From positions 48,457,129 to 48,521,128 of the forward strand of contig NC_087066.1 in the NCBI RefSeq assembly GCF_963678635.1: DNA of 64,000 nucleotides, in the 5' to 3' direction. Under the pieces are notes generated by a model. That model did no database searches and was not told the origin of the DNA. It saw only the letters and a list, made by a program, of their open reading frames with translations. Every line of letters starts with the position of its first letter. Within the stretch, counting starts at the first letter, position 1. Positions 10,901-24,446 of the stretch are shown piece after piece. The stretch comes from Symsagittifera roscoffensis (Eukaryota; Xenacoelomorpha; Acoela; Convolutidae). Position numbers and translations under genes: made by a program.

Positions 10901-13900
10901 ATATTAATAATTAATGTGCTTTCTGTTTCACTTTCGTCATCTGTGCTTTCACAGTGTAAATGGTTTGGTTGAAGTTCTGAAGTTTCTGTATTGTCAAAAC
11001 CTGAAGGGTCTGGGCTTGTTCCATTTAGAGATTGTACTTGATTGACATGTTTTTGCTTACTACTTCTTTAGTTTTGATTTCTTCGATTTGAATGTCTTGA
11101 ATTTTTCGATATGGTGACTGAAAATAAGTTCTAAATCTGTTTAATAGTTTTTGTTTCTGTGTTAGAGTTATCACGGGATCTATTATTATAATTATGGTCT
11201 ATTGTTAGAATAATTTTGTGATCTCTTATTAAACTAGTTTCTGTTTCGATTGTTAGAATGAATTCGATTGCGGTTGTTTGAAGAACTTCTTGTGGCTTTT
11301 TGACGATTGCGGTTTTTTGACGACTTTCTATTCCGAGGGTTTGGATATGAGCGATTTCTGTTATAGTTTGAGTAATTGCTCTATTAGAATTTGATCTAGA
11401 GTAATTATATCAATACTGATTTTTTGACTGTTTGATCTGCTATTTCGAGTTTGAGAATTTGTCGTCGATCTGATGAGTTTCCGCGAAAAATTATTAGAAA
11501 GAAGGGATTGTGAGCTGTTTTTACTATAGCTGTTTGGAAGTGGTTTTCCAGAGCTATTGTTACTCTGAAGGTTTTTACTCGGTTAAATCTGATCTTTTTC
11601 CATGTATTGGTAAAAAGATTTGTTTGGTTCTTTTTATTTTTGGTGGTTTCTTTGAGTTATACTGTTGTTCTTTGTCTGCATTCAGCAATGCTGTTTCCAT
11701 ATATGCGGCAGTAGAAACACCATTTTTCGAATGAAAAAATAATTTTCAAATTTGGTTCTTTTCATAGATGTTTAGATTTAGAGTCATTTTTTCTGCTAAC
11801 TCATTGTCAGATTCTTGAATATTGTTTATATGTTAAGTTGTTGTTTAAACATTTTTTACGTTTTGTAGGTTTAATATTTCTGTTTCCTCTAGTTTCATTG
11901 TGATTTCAGCTTAGTCTGGAGTGTCCCCTAGTTTTTGAAAATCTATACCGGGTTCTCGTGTTGATGATGGATGTGATGCTCTCTTTTTTTGCAAGTTTTC
12001 GTAATTGTGGTGTTAAAGTAATCAAAAGGATTTCTGTCTTTTTCGTGTTTTGTAATCATGTTTACTGAGAGATTGAGGTTTTCGTTCTAAAGATCCGTTT
12101 TTTTGTGTCAGTTGTTTCATTTGGAAGTCTACAGTTTCTGTTGCACAAAATTCTTTGATGTTTTTTGTTTCCTTTAGGGTCAAAAAATTTAGAAAATTCG
12201 TTGTAATTCGTTTCCAATCGGATTTAATTTGTATGGGTAATATTGAAAACTTTTTTTAGTCTTCGCCATCGAGTGTGATGTTTTGTAGTATCGCTGTGCG
12301 CCTTTGAATCCAATTTTGATAAAGGTTGTACTTATAGGATCAGGGCTTATGTTTAAGTTTAATTGACTGTAATAGCCTTTAAGATGTCTTCTACTAAGTA
12401 TTCAGGGTCTGTTGCCGTAAATAACATAAATGGTTCATTAGATGTTAAGTATGATTCACCCATAAGGTATGGCTTCATTGTCATTTGGAGTGATTTTGCT
12501 ATGTTTGGTGTTTGTGCAAAGTTTGTATGTTGAATTTTTGTAATTTCTTGTTGTTGTAAATAGTGAAGTAACTTGATTTGGGTGTTTGTATAGATTTGCG
12601 ATTGTGTGTTACTATAATTTGGTGCCAATTTATGTCGTTGAGGAGGTTGTTGTTACATTTGTCATGGTTGTTGAGAGTTTGTGTACGGTTAAAAAATATC
12701 TCGTTGAAGAATATCGTCTGGTTAATCTATATTGTTCCAGTGATTTTTTCGTTGATTTTTTTTGTTGTTGATAGTTTTGATGGAAAAAATTTTCATTTTT
12801 AGAATAGGGTGGTTGATTTCCTATTGAAGCAATAGTTAATTTTCAGTTCTGTCGGTCTCAGGCCTTTTTTGTCGTGAAACAACCACAGATTGAGATATTA
12901 GTTTTGGTGCCTGATGAGCAAAAATTGAGTTCTTAAGATTAATTTTGTGTCGTTTAGAGTAGTCTTGCTATCGGTATACTGAAACTGTTTTTAGCGAACA
13001 AATCATAGCTATGATTTGCAAAGTTATATCCAATTGAGTGTCTTTGCTTGTTAGATGGTTATTTTTTAGCTATTGGTGTATTTGTTTAATAATCCACATG
13101 TGAATATTTTGGAACGACTGATGGTCTGACTGTTGATTGTAATATCATTGGAGAAAAGGGAGTTTTTTTATTTTGTAGTGTTGTAAGTTTTGGATGAATA
13201 GGAAAACTTTTTGTTGTATTTTTATAGGTATTGTTTTAACCGTTTCCTCCTTTACGAATTGTGCTGGAGCTCGGATATCTTGTTGTATTAAGTTTCTAGT
13301 ACCGTCAAGGGTTTCCTGTGTTTTGGTAGATGTGGAATTTAAACTATTGTTGCTTGTTTTTTCATTAATTTTTGCGTTATAATTTTTTGGTGTGGTGTCA
13401 GTTGTGAGTGAAGTTTTTCTTGAAGAATCTCTGTTGCGGTTGCTGCACTGGAAATTTAGTTTGGGATTTAAAGTAAAAAAACATGAGACCGTTCAGGGTC
13501 ACATACATAATCTGTTTCGTATGCCGGTTTTGTTTCGTTGTTTTTTTGTAGTCTAAAATTGTTCATTTTTTTGAAAGTAGGACTAAATTGGGTAGGAAAT
13601 AAATATGTAAGAACCATGAATTTTCTTTGTAGATCAACTCTAAATATTCGGTTCTCACTATCTTACTATCGATGCGTTAGTGATATCTCACTATCGGTTC
13701 GTGTCTCACTATTGCGTGTCGACGTGTTTGTGGTTGGGATAGATAAAAAGTTTCATATGCTTATGATATAGATACAAAACTATAAATGATGGCAAAAACC
13801 TCGTTTGTGAGATTTGAGTTTGCTCTTTGATGTTGATGTTGATTAGTTTTGAAATATTCCGTAAACACAATTTGAGAAATCCAATTATATATCATCTGCT

Positions 13901-14140
13901 TGTATTGGTTGTGGTGATTGATTTGATGGTTGCGGTGTTGGAACTTCCTGATAACTTATAGGCAGCGGTCAAGTGATTGTCTTACAATTTTTACATTGGA
14001 AATTCTTATTTATATCGACTTTTTCGTTTTTCAAATAAATTAACGATTAGATTGTGGCAACGTTGTGCTAGTCCTTTGAGGGGACCGCTTTGTGAAATAA
14101 TAACAAAAAGAAGGATAGAGTCATGGTCAAAGTTATCATT
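10900..14140 (-). pseudogene. gag remnant of copy B
   Basis: On the minus strand the N-terminal block ends LIVNLFE near 14,030, as in intact gag (LLVNLFE). A capsid-proximal block lies at 12,359-12,628 (SLQMTM.PYLMG and TDPEY.VED in both). The zinc knuckle lies near 11,660-11,740, reading C-X2-C-X4-N-X4-C, so the knuckle histidine is replaced by Asn. An N/R/S-rich stretch follows to about 11,040. The gag start codon position is TTG here instead of ATG. Numerous stops are present. Confidence 0.8.
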
Positions 14141-14149
14141 GTAAGGAAT

Positions 14150-14590
14150 CAATTTTCATGCGGAATTACTGTTAATGTGTAACTTTCACTATGTTTTATC
14201 GGTAGATTCCAATTGTAGAGTCTTACTGGCTTGCGAAGATTTAAATTTTTTGTTCTGCGCTTACTTTTTGTAAATAATGCTGTTGATGATTCTGGTTTTG
14301 TAATTTTTTTTTTAGTTTTTCACTGGTTTAATTTATTTTGGTACTTTTTTAATTAGATCTCGAATGTTTTGAAGTTCTTGTATTATTTTTGAGTCAGACT
14401 CCTATACTGCGTTTCGTGTCCTAAAAGTCATTGGGCTAATGGTTTGTATTTGTCTTGTGATTATTGCCTTTTTTCTTGTATGTTTTTTCGATCTAATGTA
14501 TTCTATATTTTGTTTATGCGGTGTAAATAAAAGATCATCGTTTTTCTTCCTTAATTGGATGGGTGCAAAATCCAAGGGTTAGGTTTCCTA
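14150..14590 (-). pseudogene. ORF0 remnant of copy B
   Basis: The minus strand preserves ORF0 at the protein level. It has LFTPHKQNIEYIRSKK against VITPHTQTVGYIRTKR in the intact copy, then RNAV.ESDS against RNAFSESET, and near 14,157-14,240 KPVRLYNWNLPI against KPVHLYNWNQPI. Several codons differ only synonymously (CCA/CCG, ATT/ATA, ATC/ATT, TTA/CTC). At least one in-frame stop breaks it. This is the best evidence that ORF0 was a real protein. Confidence 0.8.
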
Positions 14591-15540
14591 TTTCTTAAAC
14601 TGTTCGTCCTTACCGCTTTTATGAGGTTAACTTAACCCTGGGGCGAAAAACTGTCGAGTATAGATGGCTTGGAGACAGAGTATATCATTTCGCTAGATGG
14701 ATTCGATACTTTCTCGAGAAAATAAACTCTATAAGAAGTTTAGTCTTTCTTAGGGTGTGATTTGTGATCAAGGGTTGGAGAATAGTAAATCAATCCACAA
14801 GGTTCTGTCATAATTCGAAACCAAGTAGATCGTGAGGTACTATTTTAAATCCTACTAATCTTAAGATTTGTTTTAGCCTAGGGTCGACTAAGAGGAGGGG
14901 CTCAAGTAAAAGATGAGTAACCGAAGTTCTTCATTGTTTACCCTAATTAAAATGGTTAATTATCTGAAAAATGTAAGTTAGTCCTGGGTCGCTGGTAGGT
15001 ATTGGAGAGTGAACCGACGTTTGAGGTCGTTAGACACTTGAACTAAGAAGTGGGGAGAACAAAATTATTCTAATTGATCCAAGGAAAACTGATGATCAAG
15101 CAGTTTTAAATGATTCAAAAATAAAAATAAGTTGAAAAATAATGATCTAAGGATAGTTTTGATGATCTGTTTTTAAAAAATATTGGCTGTTTAAAACGAA
15201 GATAGGCCTTATTAAAGCTAAAGTTAAAGGTGAAAGATTAAGAAAAGATTAAAATTTTCAGAAAAAATTTGTTTAAAATTTATGATATAATTGATATTAT
15301 TTTTTGAGTGATTTTGTTCATTATTTTAGATGAAGAAACGAAGAAGCACGATGGCTGAGAAGTTAAGGATATGTGTTTTTGAGAAGCAAGGAACTTTTTA
15401 TAATTATGATACAATCAACTTTAATTGAGCTTATTAACTAAATTTTGTGTTTTTTTCTCAATTGTTTTTATTTTTACAAAAGTTTCAAAGTGTCTGCAGA
15501 TTTGAAATAAACTTATTTATAGATTTAGATTAATCGTCTT
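14590..15540 (-). mobile_element. 5' leader remnant of copy B
   Basis: Non-coding sequence matching the reverse complement of the provirus leader. Examples are the CCACAAGGTTC block with GGTTGGAGAATAGTAAAT at about 14,770-14,820 (intact 35,170-35,210), and GAAGTTCTTCATTGTTTACC near 14,925 (intact near 35,050). Similarity fades beyond about 15,300. Confidence 0.7.
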
Positions 15541-15879
15541 GGTGTTATGTTCTAGCAGGCAAACATCACTGAAAGATATATGTCTGAAAAATGAATCTTA
15601 CTGCTCCGAATCGTTTATTTCAAATTAGTGAATAAAAATGTACTGCATTGATAATCTTGTAGAGAAATAGTCGTTACAGTTTTTTTTTCACCGCGTAGAA
15701 GCTCGATCCGCTATTTGCGTTTTGACATGGTGTAAGCTTGAATACTCGTTGGTATTGATTAGACGTATTGAGACGTGGAGGTAAATTTTCAAAAATTAAC
15801 ATTTTTTGTTATGTGTTCGGATCTTAGGTCTCATGTCTATTTTGAATTTGCTAAAACTATTTTTTTTTCTAAAAATGTT

Positions 15880-16150
15880 GGGGTCTTGGTCGAGAATCTT
15901 GGTAGCCTCAGATGAGTTTAAGTCCGGGTTGGCTCACTCATAAAGTAACTTCAGATAAGATACACCAAAGGAGAACAACTGTCTTCTAAGTTATATTTAA
16001 ATTAATCTGGTGCTGAAACTTCAAGTAATTTCAGCATTACAAACAATTTCTAGGTGTTAGTTATGGATCATGATTAGTTAGTAAGAAGTATTTTATAGAG
16101 ATAGTTTGATCAATAACATAATTGGATCATGATACTAGTTTTAAACTAGT
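15880..16150 (-). repeat. LTR remnant of copy B
   Basis: The stretch around 15,985-16,085 reads, on the plus strand, TCTGGTGCTGAAAC..., TAATTTCAGCA... and ATGGATCATGATTAGTTAGT. It is the diverged reverse complement of the middle of the 408-bp LTR (33,840-33,940). Termini are not definable. It marks the 5' end of copy B and hence of the remnant block. Confidence 0.65.
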
Positions 16151-16779
16151 TTCAAAATTATTCCACTTATCAATTTTTGTAACAAACCGATAATATGAAA
16201 AAAATTTACACGTAAAATTTTGCAGGTGGGTGGAAAGGAAAAAAAGCCTACACTGTAATTTAAGAACAATTTGTTTTTTTCCTCAAGTTTTACTAAAAAT
16301 CATCACAGTAGCGGATGTAGAGAAAGGGAGCTCCCGTTCTCTTCAGGGATTCCAGCCCTTGTCCACCCCAAAACTCCCCCTTTGTACTATTTTGAGATTT
16401 CCTTTTTGAATTAATTGTTGTCAAAAAAAACATTGAAAAAAATGACTCCCAGAATCAAAACAAAGAAAAAAGTTATTTTTTCCAATCTTTTATGCAAAGT
16501 TCTGGGAGTTCGAAAATAGCAAGTTTGGCGATAATCTGAACTACCTCATGCACACTTGCAAGATTTTATCCATACTGACGAAAGCGTAACGCAAATTTTT
16601 GAAGCGGAGTGAATTAACCCGCACAACAAAATCGTTCGAAATTGAATTGAGGCTAACTCGCAATTGGTTATAATAATTTCGTACGACTAATAGTTTGACA
16701 CTTGACCAAAATTCACACTTTCCAAAATTAAAGTTTTCATAATTTACAATTGTCCAAATTTTATAGACCAATGAAAGGG

Positions 16780-16825
16780 CAGTCAGAACATTCAAAGCTT
16801 TGCCCTGATATATGAGTCTTGTTAG
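16780..16825 (+). repeat. Short dispersed repeat, CAGTCAGAACATTCA..GC type
   Basis: It reads CAGTCAGAACATTCAAAGCT then TTGCCCTGATATATGAG. Near-identical cores occur at 20,599-20,640 (plus), 20,776-20,829 (minus) and 26,703-26,744 (plus). Probably the end of an unidentified non-autonomous transposon family. Confidence 0.6.
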
Positions 16826-19800
16826 AGATCACTAAGCGGTTACCTAAAAAAAATTTGCACTACGCAACGAACAAGTAAATTAGGTTTGAACACACTTCTT
16901 CTTTGTGCCTTACATCGTAACGATTCTCACGGTTCTCTAGTAACCAGGCCCCGGATTTTAGTTGAATTACTATTTTTTGTAGTTAACCAACTATTTTTGA
17001 GAAAATAGAGGAAAAAAAAGCAAGGAGATGCCCTTTTTTAAAACTATTTCTGCTGAAATTCTCCAAAACCCAAAGTGTTTCGAAAATTATGCGCTAGCTT
17101 TGGCGTTTTCACCAAGGCCTTTGACCACATGCTGGGGTGGGGGAGGAGTTGGTTAGGTGCTGTAGATTACAAAACTCAGAACTTGAAAACTTCCCGGTAA
17201 ATGTTATCAAAAAAGAAATACTCCCCAGACTCGCTACATTTTATAACAGAAAATTTGTTTAACTAGATATTTATGGCTGTTACTGCAGCAAATTTATGTC
17301 AAAACGGGAGTTTTAAATAAATTTTCTACATTTATTCCAATGGTATTTAAGGTATTTTTTAGTTAACTAAAACAATTCTTTTTACTTAATTAAAATCATG
17401 GGCCTGATCACAACCATGAAATAAGTTTTTTGGCTTTGATAAATTAAAAAACTTTGAACACAATTGAACAAAACTTGAAATTTGTTTCAGTTTTCAATTG
17501 AAAGCCTCCACGACCTCTATAATTTACAAAATGAGTTTTTATGATTTTTAGCATCTAGAAATACGATGACAATGAAACCAATCAAGTTTTCTTCATTCAA
17601 AAATCATCAAAACATTTATGGGCCTGATTAAATTGCTGCTTATACGTTAATAGTAAGAAATATATATCGCGTTAATTATCTCAAACTGACCAAATTATCA
17701 AATTCGCATACCATTTTTACAAAAAAAGGCAAGTAAAACATTGAGCTCAGTACATCCTTAATTTTCTGATGGCATACATTACGAGGTCAAACTGCGCACT
17801 GGAATTGTGCACAAGTGGTATCTGTAGGTATGTGGAATCAAGAGACAAGTCTTAAAAAAATTTAACATTTTGTCGCAATGATCAAGGAAAATGAAAGAAC
17901 GAAAGAAGATCAAAGAGAACGTTTTTGATAGCGAATCCGTTTACAATTCACAAAAAAACACTGTTTGGCCTCGTATTATAAAAAACTCATTTTAGAAGAG
18001 ACTAGTTTAAAAGTAGAAATTAATCTGAAGAAAAAATCCACAAAGCGAACATATATTCTGTTAAAAAAATTCTTAGAAAGTCGGAGCATGCCTGCAAAGA
18101 GAAGATTTTTTCGCAAATTACATTTTTGGTTACTAAAGCACGGCTGAAATTATTTGTTCATCAACATATTACAATCTGTGACTAGATCTTTTTACTTATA
18201 AGTTTTAAAACAAAACAAAATAAGATTTTGAAAAAATCGATAAATTTTTTTAATTAAAATTTATTGCTTTTTGAAATAATTACAAAAAAATTTAAAAATC
18301 GTTGTCGCTTGTTGCAAAGTGATTTCTTGTGTAGTCTTCAGTGACCTCATATTTTGGTTAGCAGAATGGCTCTTGGAAAAAGGTTGCAACATCCAAAGGT
18401 TCTAAGATGTCGATATTTAGGGGAAACTTCTTCGACTTTTTTTTAAAATTTCAATTCACTTCCTGTCCTTTCTGAAATATTGAAAAATCTGCACAACAAT
18501 ATTGCAAGAAGATACCAAATAGCCGACAAAAAAACTGTTGCTATTTGGCAAGAGGGTTTCAATTCGAGTTTGCAACGAGAAGATGTAACGATCTAGCAAA
18601 AATTTGGAAATTTATATTTATATCTTGATTTTTTTGAAAGATGAAAATCATTTCATTCAAATAGGAGAGTGAAAAACTTTATTCTTCCGATATTAAATTC
18701 TAAAATTTTTTCGCACGCAAAGTCAGGTAATCTGAATAATCTGGAGCGGCTCTTGGATTTTTTGGTCCAAAATTTTTGACCGAAAAAATTGCAATTTTTT
18801 GGCGCGCATTCTCTCAAACGTTGAGGTATATTGGCGCACAGGGTGCCTTAACAACATTTTTTGAGTTGGTCGGCGCAAAATAGATGTCATAAGTAAATAC
18901 CAAAAAAGGGACCATTTGGTTGGTGAGTGGGTCGAATCCCTAATGAAAAAAAGTCCACCCCATCGCCAGGATCCGCTCCTGCAAAATCCATCAAATGGGT
19001 TGAAGGTATTTGCTTTAAAACATTTTAGGTTTAAGTCTTGATTCGAACAAAAAAAAAGTTTTTTCGTTTTAGTGTCGTTTTTTTACGTGTTGTGTTAGAA
19101 AAATGTGAACAAAAAAAATAGGACATACTCGACAGTCATTAAAAATAAGCCAATCGGAAAAGTTTTTATAGAAAAAACACTAGAAAAACGAAAAAAATCA
19201 AAAACTCAAACACTTTTCAAAAAAAGTTTCATTTTTTTGCTGAAAATTTTTGAACCTTGAAGTTTTTGATTCCCAAGTTTGCTCTAAAAACTCCAAAAGT
19301 TAATTTAATTAAGTGAAACTAAGTTTCTACGGCCTAAATTGAGCAGAAATATGCTTTTGTAAGCCTGCACACTAACCATATTAGGTTAAATTGAAATTAG
19401 AACAAAAGTCAAAAATTTTAAAATGTTATTTTTTTCTCGACACTAGAAAAAATTTTGAGGAAATTTTTAATGTTGTTCGAATCACGACATAAAAGGTTTT
19501 GTTACGATATATTACTGAACCCAGTCTGATCCTTTTTTGTGGTACCTGATTTAGCTTGGAAAACAAAAAGAAAAAAAACTAAAATACATCCGAATATAAA
19601 GTTCATCCCCCTTTTCAATGGTGGCATTAAAAACAAAAACTATCGCATGAAAAATAAAACTAAAACAATTATTTTCGTCGAGTGAAAAACTTATTCCACA
19701 AATACATTAGAAAACAATTTTATGCTTTCATAAAAGGTAGCAATACATTGGCAATCGCTATCCCCATTTTTCAGACAACAAAAGCAAAAAGAGGAAGAAA

Positions 19801-20221
19801 CTGAGATACGAGATACTTTTCAAATCGAGGATGCATATATATTTTTTCGTTACAACTAGATATGAACACTATTCAAGTTCCTTTTCAAAAAAGGGCCTTT
19901 AATTTTGAGTATATCAGTTCAGGTTGGAAAAGAATTGTCTAAAACAAAACAAAAAATCGGAAACTTGGATGTAATTTCAAAAATAAAATCTGTGACGTGC
20001 AGCGTAAACAGATAAATGTTGAAAACCTAAGTTGGCTTCAAATGATTTGGCAACGGTGTGACAAGGAAGCTTTAAATGTTCAAAGGCTGAAGGAAATTTT
20101 TTGTTCCGACTTTCGATACGAAAGTAACGGAATATTTGTGCTCGGGGTGGGTTTTTTTTTCTTCGGACAATTTTCGACTTTGTAACTAGCCATTTTTGAC
20201 GGAATTTTTTTATATCTTTCA

Positions 20222-20600
20222 AAAGGTATAGTTGTCTTGAGCTTAAATTTGAAAAGATATTTCACCTGTGATTATTTTTCGTAAAGTTATGGGGGTTTAA
20301 AGATTGCCGTTTTGGCCAATTTGGAACAATTAACGCGCGATATATTTCGCACTATTAACGCGTAAGCCGAGGTATAATCCGTCTTAGAAAACGTTCCAAA
20401 TTGGTTGAAAGAAAGCTTATCTGCCATAATTGATTTGTTACAATGAGCGAAATCTATCCTTTTGTAATTTACATGGCGTTTGGCGGGATGATTTTCATAA
20501 AAAATTTCAAATTTTAGAAAAAAAATTTCATTTTATTTTTTTTACATTTAGTTTTTTAATCTTTTTACTGCTCCATAAAAGCTTAAAAAGCATTTGAAAC
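20222..20600 (+). repeat. Dispersed repeat family, copy 1
   Basis: Shares about 370 bp with 26,911-27,275. Common blocks are TTGTCTTGAGCTTAAATTTG, GTTATGGGGGTTTAA, CCGTTTTGGCCAATTTGG and AATCCGTCTTA, in the same order and orientation. There is no coding potential. A GCGCGATATATTTCGC-like palindromic core lies in the middle. Confidence 0.75.
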
Positions 20601-20829
20601 ATTCAGAGCTTCGCCCTGATACGAGCAGCCTTGTTTGGTTTTGGATTAGATTGAATTTAAATCACTGTATTTTCTCAAATTGTTTATCGTTCTGCATACA
20701 AGTTTTTGGTCCGACTTTTTTACTATAACAAATTGCCCGCAGTAGATAATTGATAAGAATTGGGAGAAAATAGAGCAATAACAAGACTGCTCGTATATCA
20801 GGACGAAGCCCTGAATGTTCTGACTGTCC
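20599..20829. repeat. Inverted pair of the AACATTCA..GCTTCG repeat
   Basis: The plus-strand copy at 20,599-20,640 (ATTCAGAGCTTCGCCCTGAT) faces a minus-strand copy at 20,776-20,829, about 135 bp apart. The arrangement could be a small MITE with long terminal inverted repeats or two independent insertions. No target duplication is clear. Confidence 0.5.
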
Positions 20830-23800
20830 CAGAAAAACTATGAAAAAATCATCCATTTTGTATACAATCAAACATGAAGTGTAAAACTTTGAGTAGTACT
20901 AGAGAATTCGATAGCTTCAATGGCCTATAAAAAATGTTTGGCAAAAACCATGATTTCAATCGCTCGCCCAAATTTGACTGTGAATCAAAAACCATCTCAA
21001 GCATAAATATTCCGCATTTCTTAAAAAATTGGACAAAAAAAATATAATCGACGCAAAAACTTACTAAGACTGTAACACCTATTATTCACTTAAAAAAGAT
21101 GGCAGACGAAATATGTATTTATTCAATTTAGAGCTCAGGACAGCGATATCTTTAACATGGAATAGAACAAAACTCCGTTAAAAATGGCTATTAAAAATAG
21201 GAAAATTATTTGAAGGAACAAACCAAGCAACAACATTCCGTCAATTATCTCGAAAGCACAAACAACAGAAGACAACAAAATCAATTAAAAACACTTTAAA
21301 AAAACAGCCTTAAGCTTTTAAAATAGCATTAAAAATGTCATCAACTACGATAGTAAATGAAACCAAAATGTCAAGGAATAAGTTCAATAGTTTGAAGATA
21401 AAAGCTCTTCCCTTCCGCCTTATTTGTACACTAAAATCGGTTTATTAGATTTTGTTTGTTTTACATTTTTGTCGTTTTTGGTGCATAACTTGTTTTTAGA
21501 ACATTTCCAGAATGATGTTTTTTCTGCTTTCTTCTGAATTTTGTGACGTGTTTCACATTTACTCCGCATTATTAGTCTGAATTTCATATGAGACTTCTGG
21601 TAACAACAAAACAGTAGAGGCAATCAGAAAAGGACTTATAATTTCAGCTCATAGCTAAAGCGGAAACTGGTTAAGGCCATAATTGTGTATTCAGATGGCG
21701 CTCTCTTTCGTATTACCACTTGCAGTGCTGGGGTTTGTTGACAATCGGGCTTTCTTTAATTGGCGAAATGCCTGTACCTGTTTTTAGAGACCAAAACTGA
21801 AAACACACTTTTCCACAGCATGTATTGTTATTCTAGGCGTTCGATATCCTAATAACATGTTTTCCCTTCTTACACAAATTGTATTTCTAAGTCATGAAGT
21901 TTCTTCAGTGTAGTTCGATTGGGGTTGCTAAGTTTGAATAAGGAACCGAATTAAGCGAAAATGAAACTTCTTAATCGCACTATTTAGTAATTTCTTCTGC
22001 CAAAACGAAGCAGACAGGTACTTACCAGACAAGTTATAATACTTATTATTGGGTCACTCTTCCAACCATAACCCTGCAAACATTCTCAGTTTCAATTCAA
22101 AACTCGAACGCAAAGCACCCTTAAGCTAAGCTCCGCTCAATAATTGTTTTATAGCTCCAGAACTAAATTTGGGTACTTGAATGAAACAATTTTGCCACAC
22201 ACTCCAATTAGATTTTTTGAATAAAAAACAAAATTAGTCGGATACGAAATTTACGCAAAATATTCGAAACTACGGAAAAAACACAATTATTCGACGGTGA
22301 TTCATGTTGCTTTGTTAAATTTCTTTACCTATTGAAGTATCATAGTCATAATTTGATGATTTGACCTTTTTGAACAGGATGAGATAGTTTACTTTGTGGT
22401 ATAGTTTGGTTAGCCCTCAACTTGCTTGCTAACCATTAACAAGACATGAAACCCGATTATCTTAGGCAAAGTATCAGTAATTTAACATACTAGATCCATT
22501 CGAAGCAAAATCCGACCATTTTGTGAATGTTTCGAGATTCGACGTTCTGAGAGCTCTTGCAAAACATTGACTTGAGCATCAGTTTTGCGTGGTGTTTTGA
22601 CTTTGAAGTTCATTCACTTTCGCTCAATTCTTACTGTGGTTTGGTTTTGTGGTGGGTTTTGTTCAAATATTTGTTCGCAAACTCTGACTAAAACTAAACA
22701 AACTCCTAGAACGGAAAAGTATGCTTGGTAAAGTAGACCTTTTGTGTTTAGTGCCTTTATTATTCTGATGTTTACGATTTTATGGCCCATAATGGTCTTA
22801 GTTAGTTTACGATCTTTCACGAGTTTTGGACTGAATAAGTTGGCGATGTAAAGTATCGGCCATTTTGTTTATATTTTGAACAAACAAAAAATAAAAGTGT
22901 CTAAACAAAAACATCCGGAGTTAAGATACAGATACTTTCATTTCGAAAATATTGCCAGCATTTCATTTTATTATTCATCGCGTTTGTAAGAGTTTTCTTT
23001 CAAAAAAGAGCCAGAGTAGAGTTAAATTTGTCAACTACTTATTACACTTAACTCATCTTCAATTCGCTCCAGCAAAAAATCTGCGACTTTATCTACCTTT
23101 GGTGTTCAATCTAGCCAATAAAAAATAAGCTAGAAAAGTATATAATTGTGTCTTTTATATTTAAAATCGCATATATACTATCGAAATAGTGTCTTATGCC
23201 TTTTGTTTTGTTGCGGATTTGTTGAATTTTTGCATCCTTTCCCCTCTTATCATTTAATCCGTTTAATTCCGACGCACACTTTGCTGATAAAAATATTTAT
23301 CTCTTTATCAACATAAACACTTTTCTCAATCCGGATAATCCTCAAAAAAAATCATTTTCATTTAAAATTCATCGCCTGAATTTCACACTCAATTTCCCTT
23401 GGCAATTTACCTTCATTTCGTTAAAACTGGAAGTTCAAGCAAACGTTGACCCTTCAGCGCATCAGAAAATCATTTTTGCTAGAATTTAATTATTTAAAAT
23501 GAGTTGCAATTCTTATGCGTTATATTCGAATTTGCACCACTTTCCAATAACTTCAAAAATCCTAACTTAAAGTTGCCCGAAAATTTCAAACAAACATCCC
23601 TGTAAAAATCTGAAGTCACGATTGGGTCGCGTTAAAGTTTATCTGAACTATAATTTTAAAGACGAAAGAATTTGTGCAATATTTCTTCTGGTCAATTCTT
23701 TTGTGCACTAAAACAGCGAAATTCTTCTGAACAAAAACAAGCTCGCGTGGGAAACGAATACACCTCCCGGCAACATTTCAAACTCGACCATTCCAGCAAA

Positions 23801-23871
23801 GATAGCCGGAGGCACCGTGAACAAAAATAACGACCCAAACCGGATCCAAGAATTGCTCGCTTTTATTCCAG

Positions 23872-24446
23872 ATCGACTACAGCTGACTGCGTAGTCGATA
23901 AAACACGCAAAATTCCCGAAATTTCGAATACCCCAAATTTCGCTACTAGTTACAATAACTTGGTTATAAAGTCAGAAGTGACTGATTTTTACTGTCCGAC
24001 TGGAGACAGAAACGTGAACGAATTAGCTGACCCGAGGAACCTAGTTGACTCTCGGGAAGTTGTCGCGACACCTGAGCATCAATCATCAGAGCTGGATATT
24101 TCGGCATCAACCCTGTCGTCTCTCAGTGCCACCGCTGCGCCACTTCATCTTCATAACAATAACAATAGTCATAGCTCCGCGGGAACTTCAGTGCTACACT
24201 CGGGACAACAGCAGCACCAACAGAAGCAGGGTGGTAATAACAGTATCAACGCAGTGTTTTCAGCAGGAGGCGGAGCAGGAGTAGCAGGTGTGAACAACAG
24301 CAGGAAGAGACCCCTTCGCGAGTCTCCGGGGGTTGGAGGAGGAGTTTTGGACCAGCCGCACCAACACCACCCGTTGGCTGCAGCCGCAATCTCCGCCCAC
24401 GAGGACCACCTGGACCAGAACAGTCCAAAACGACACAACATGGAGG
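23872..24446 (+). CDS. Nova: Nova-like KH RNA-binding protein, exon 1 (N-terminal region)
   Basis: Encodes the disordered N-terminal part of a Nova/Pasilla orthologue: acidic and Ser/Ala-rich, then His/Asn/Gln-rich. It contains an SRKRPL block like that in vertebrate NOVA N-termini, followed by SPKRHNME before the donor GAGG|GTGAGT at 24,446/24,447 (phase 1). The frame is open from 23,831 (stop TAA at 23,828) but has no ATG before the one at 24,440. The true start must therefore lie in an upstream exon, or be non-AUG. A plausible acceptor is TTTTATTCCAG ending at 23,871, used here as the start; another AG could be the real one. The splice joins in frame to exon 2 across a 6.2-kb intron. Confidence 0.75.

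Larger units (their letters stand above)
16160..23830. other. Intergenic stretch without recognised gene
   Basis: A+T-rich sequence with only short, unconvincing open frames. It holds scattered short repeats, listed separately. TIR-like ends with GCGGAT cores lie near 16,308 (CAGTAGCGGATGTAG) and 18,965-18,982 (AGGATCCGCTCCTG). Whether they belong to one element of about 2.7 kb or to two is not decidable by eye. The right part probably contains the Nova promoter or 5' exons, but no start site is recognisable. Confidence 0.5.

Noticed and set aside
16308..18982. Single 2.7-kb TIR transposon
   Set aside because: Ends share a GCGGAT core, but no target duplication and no transposase frame was found between them.
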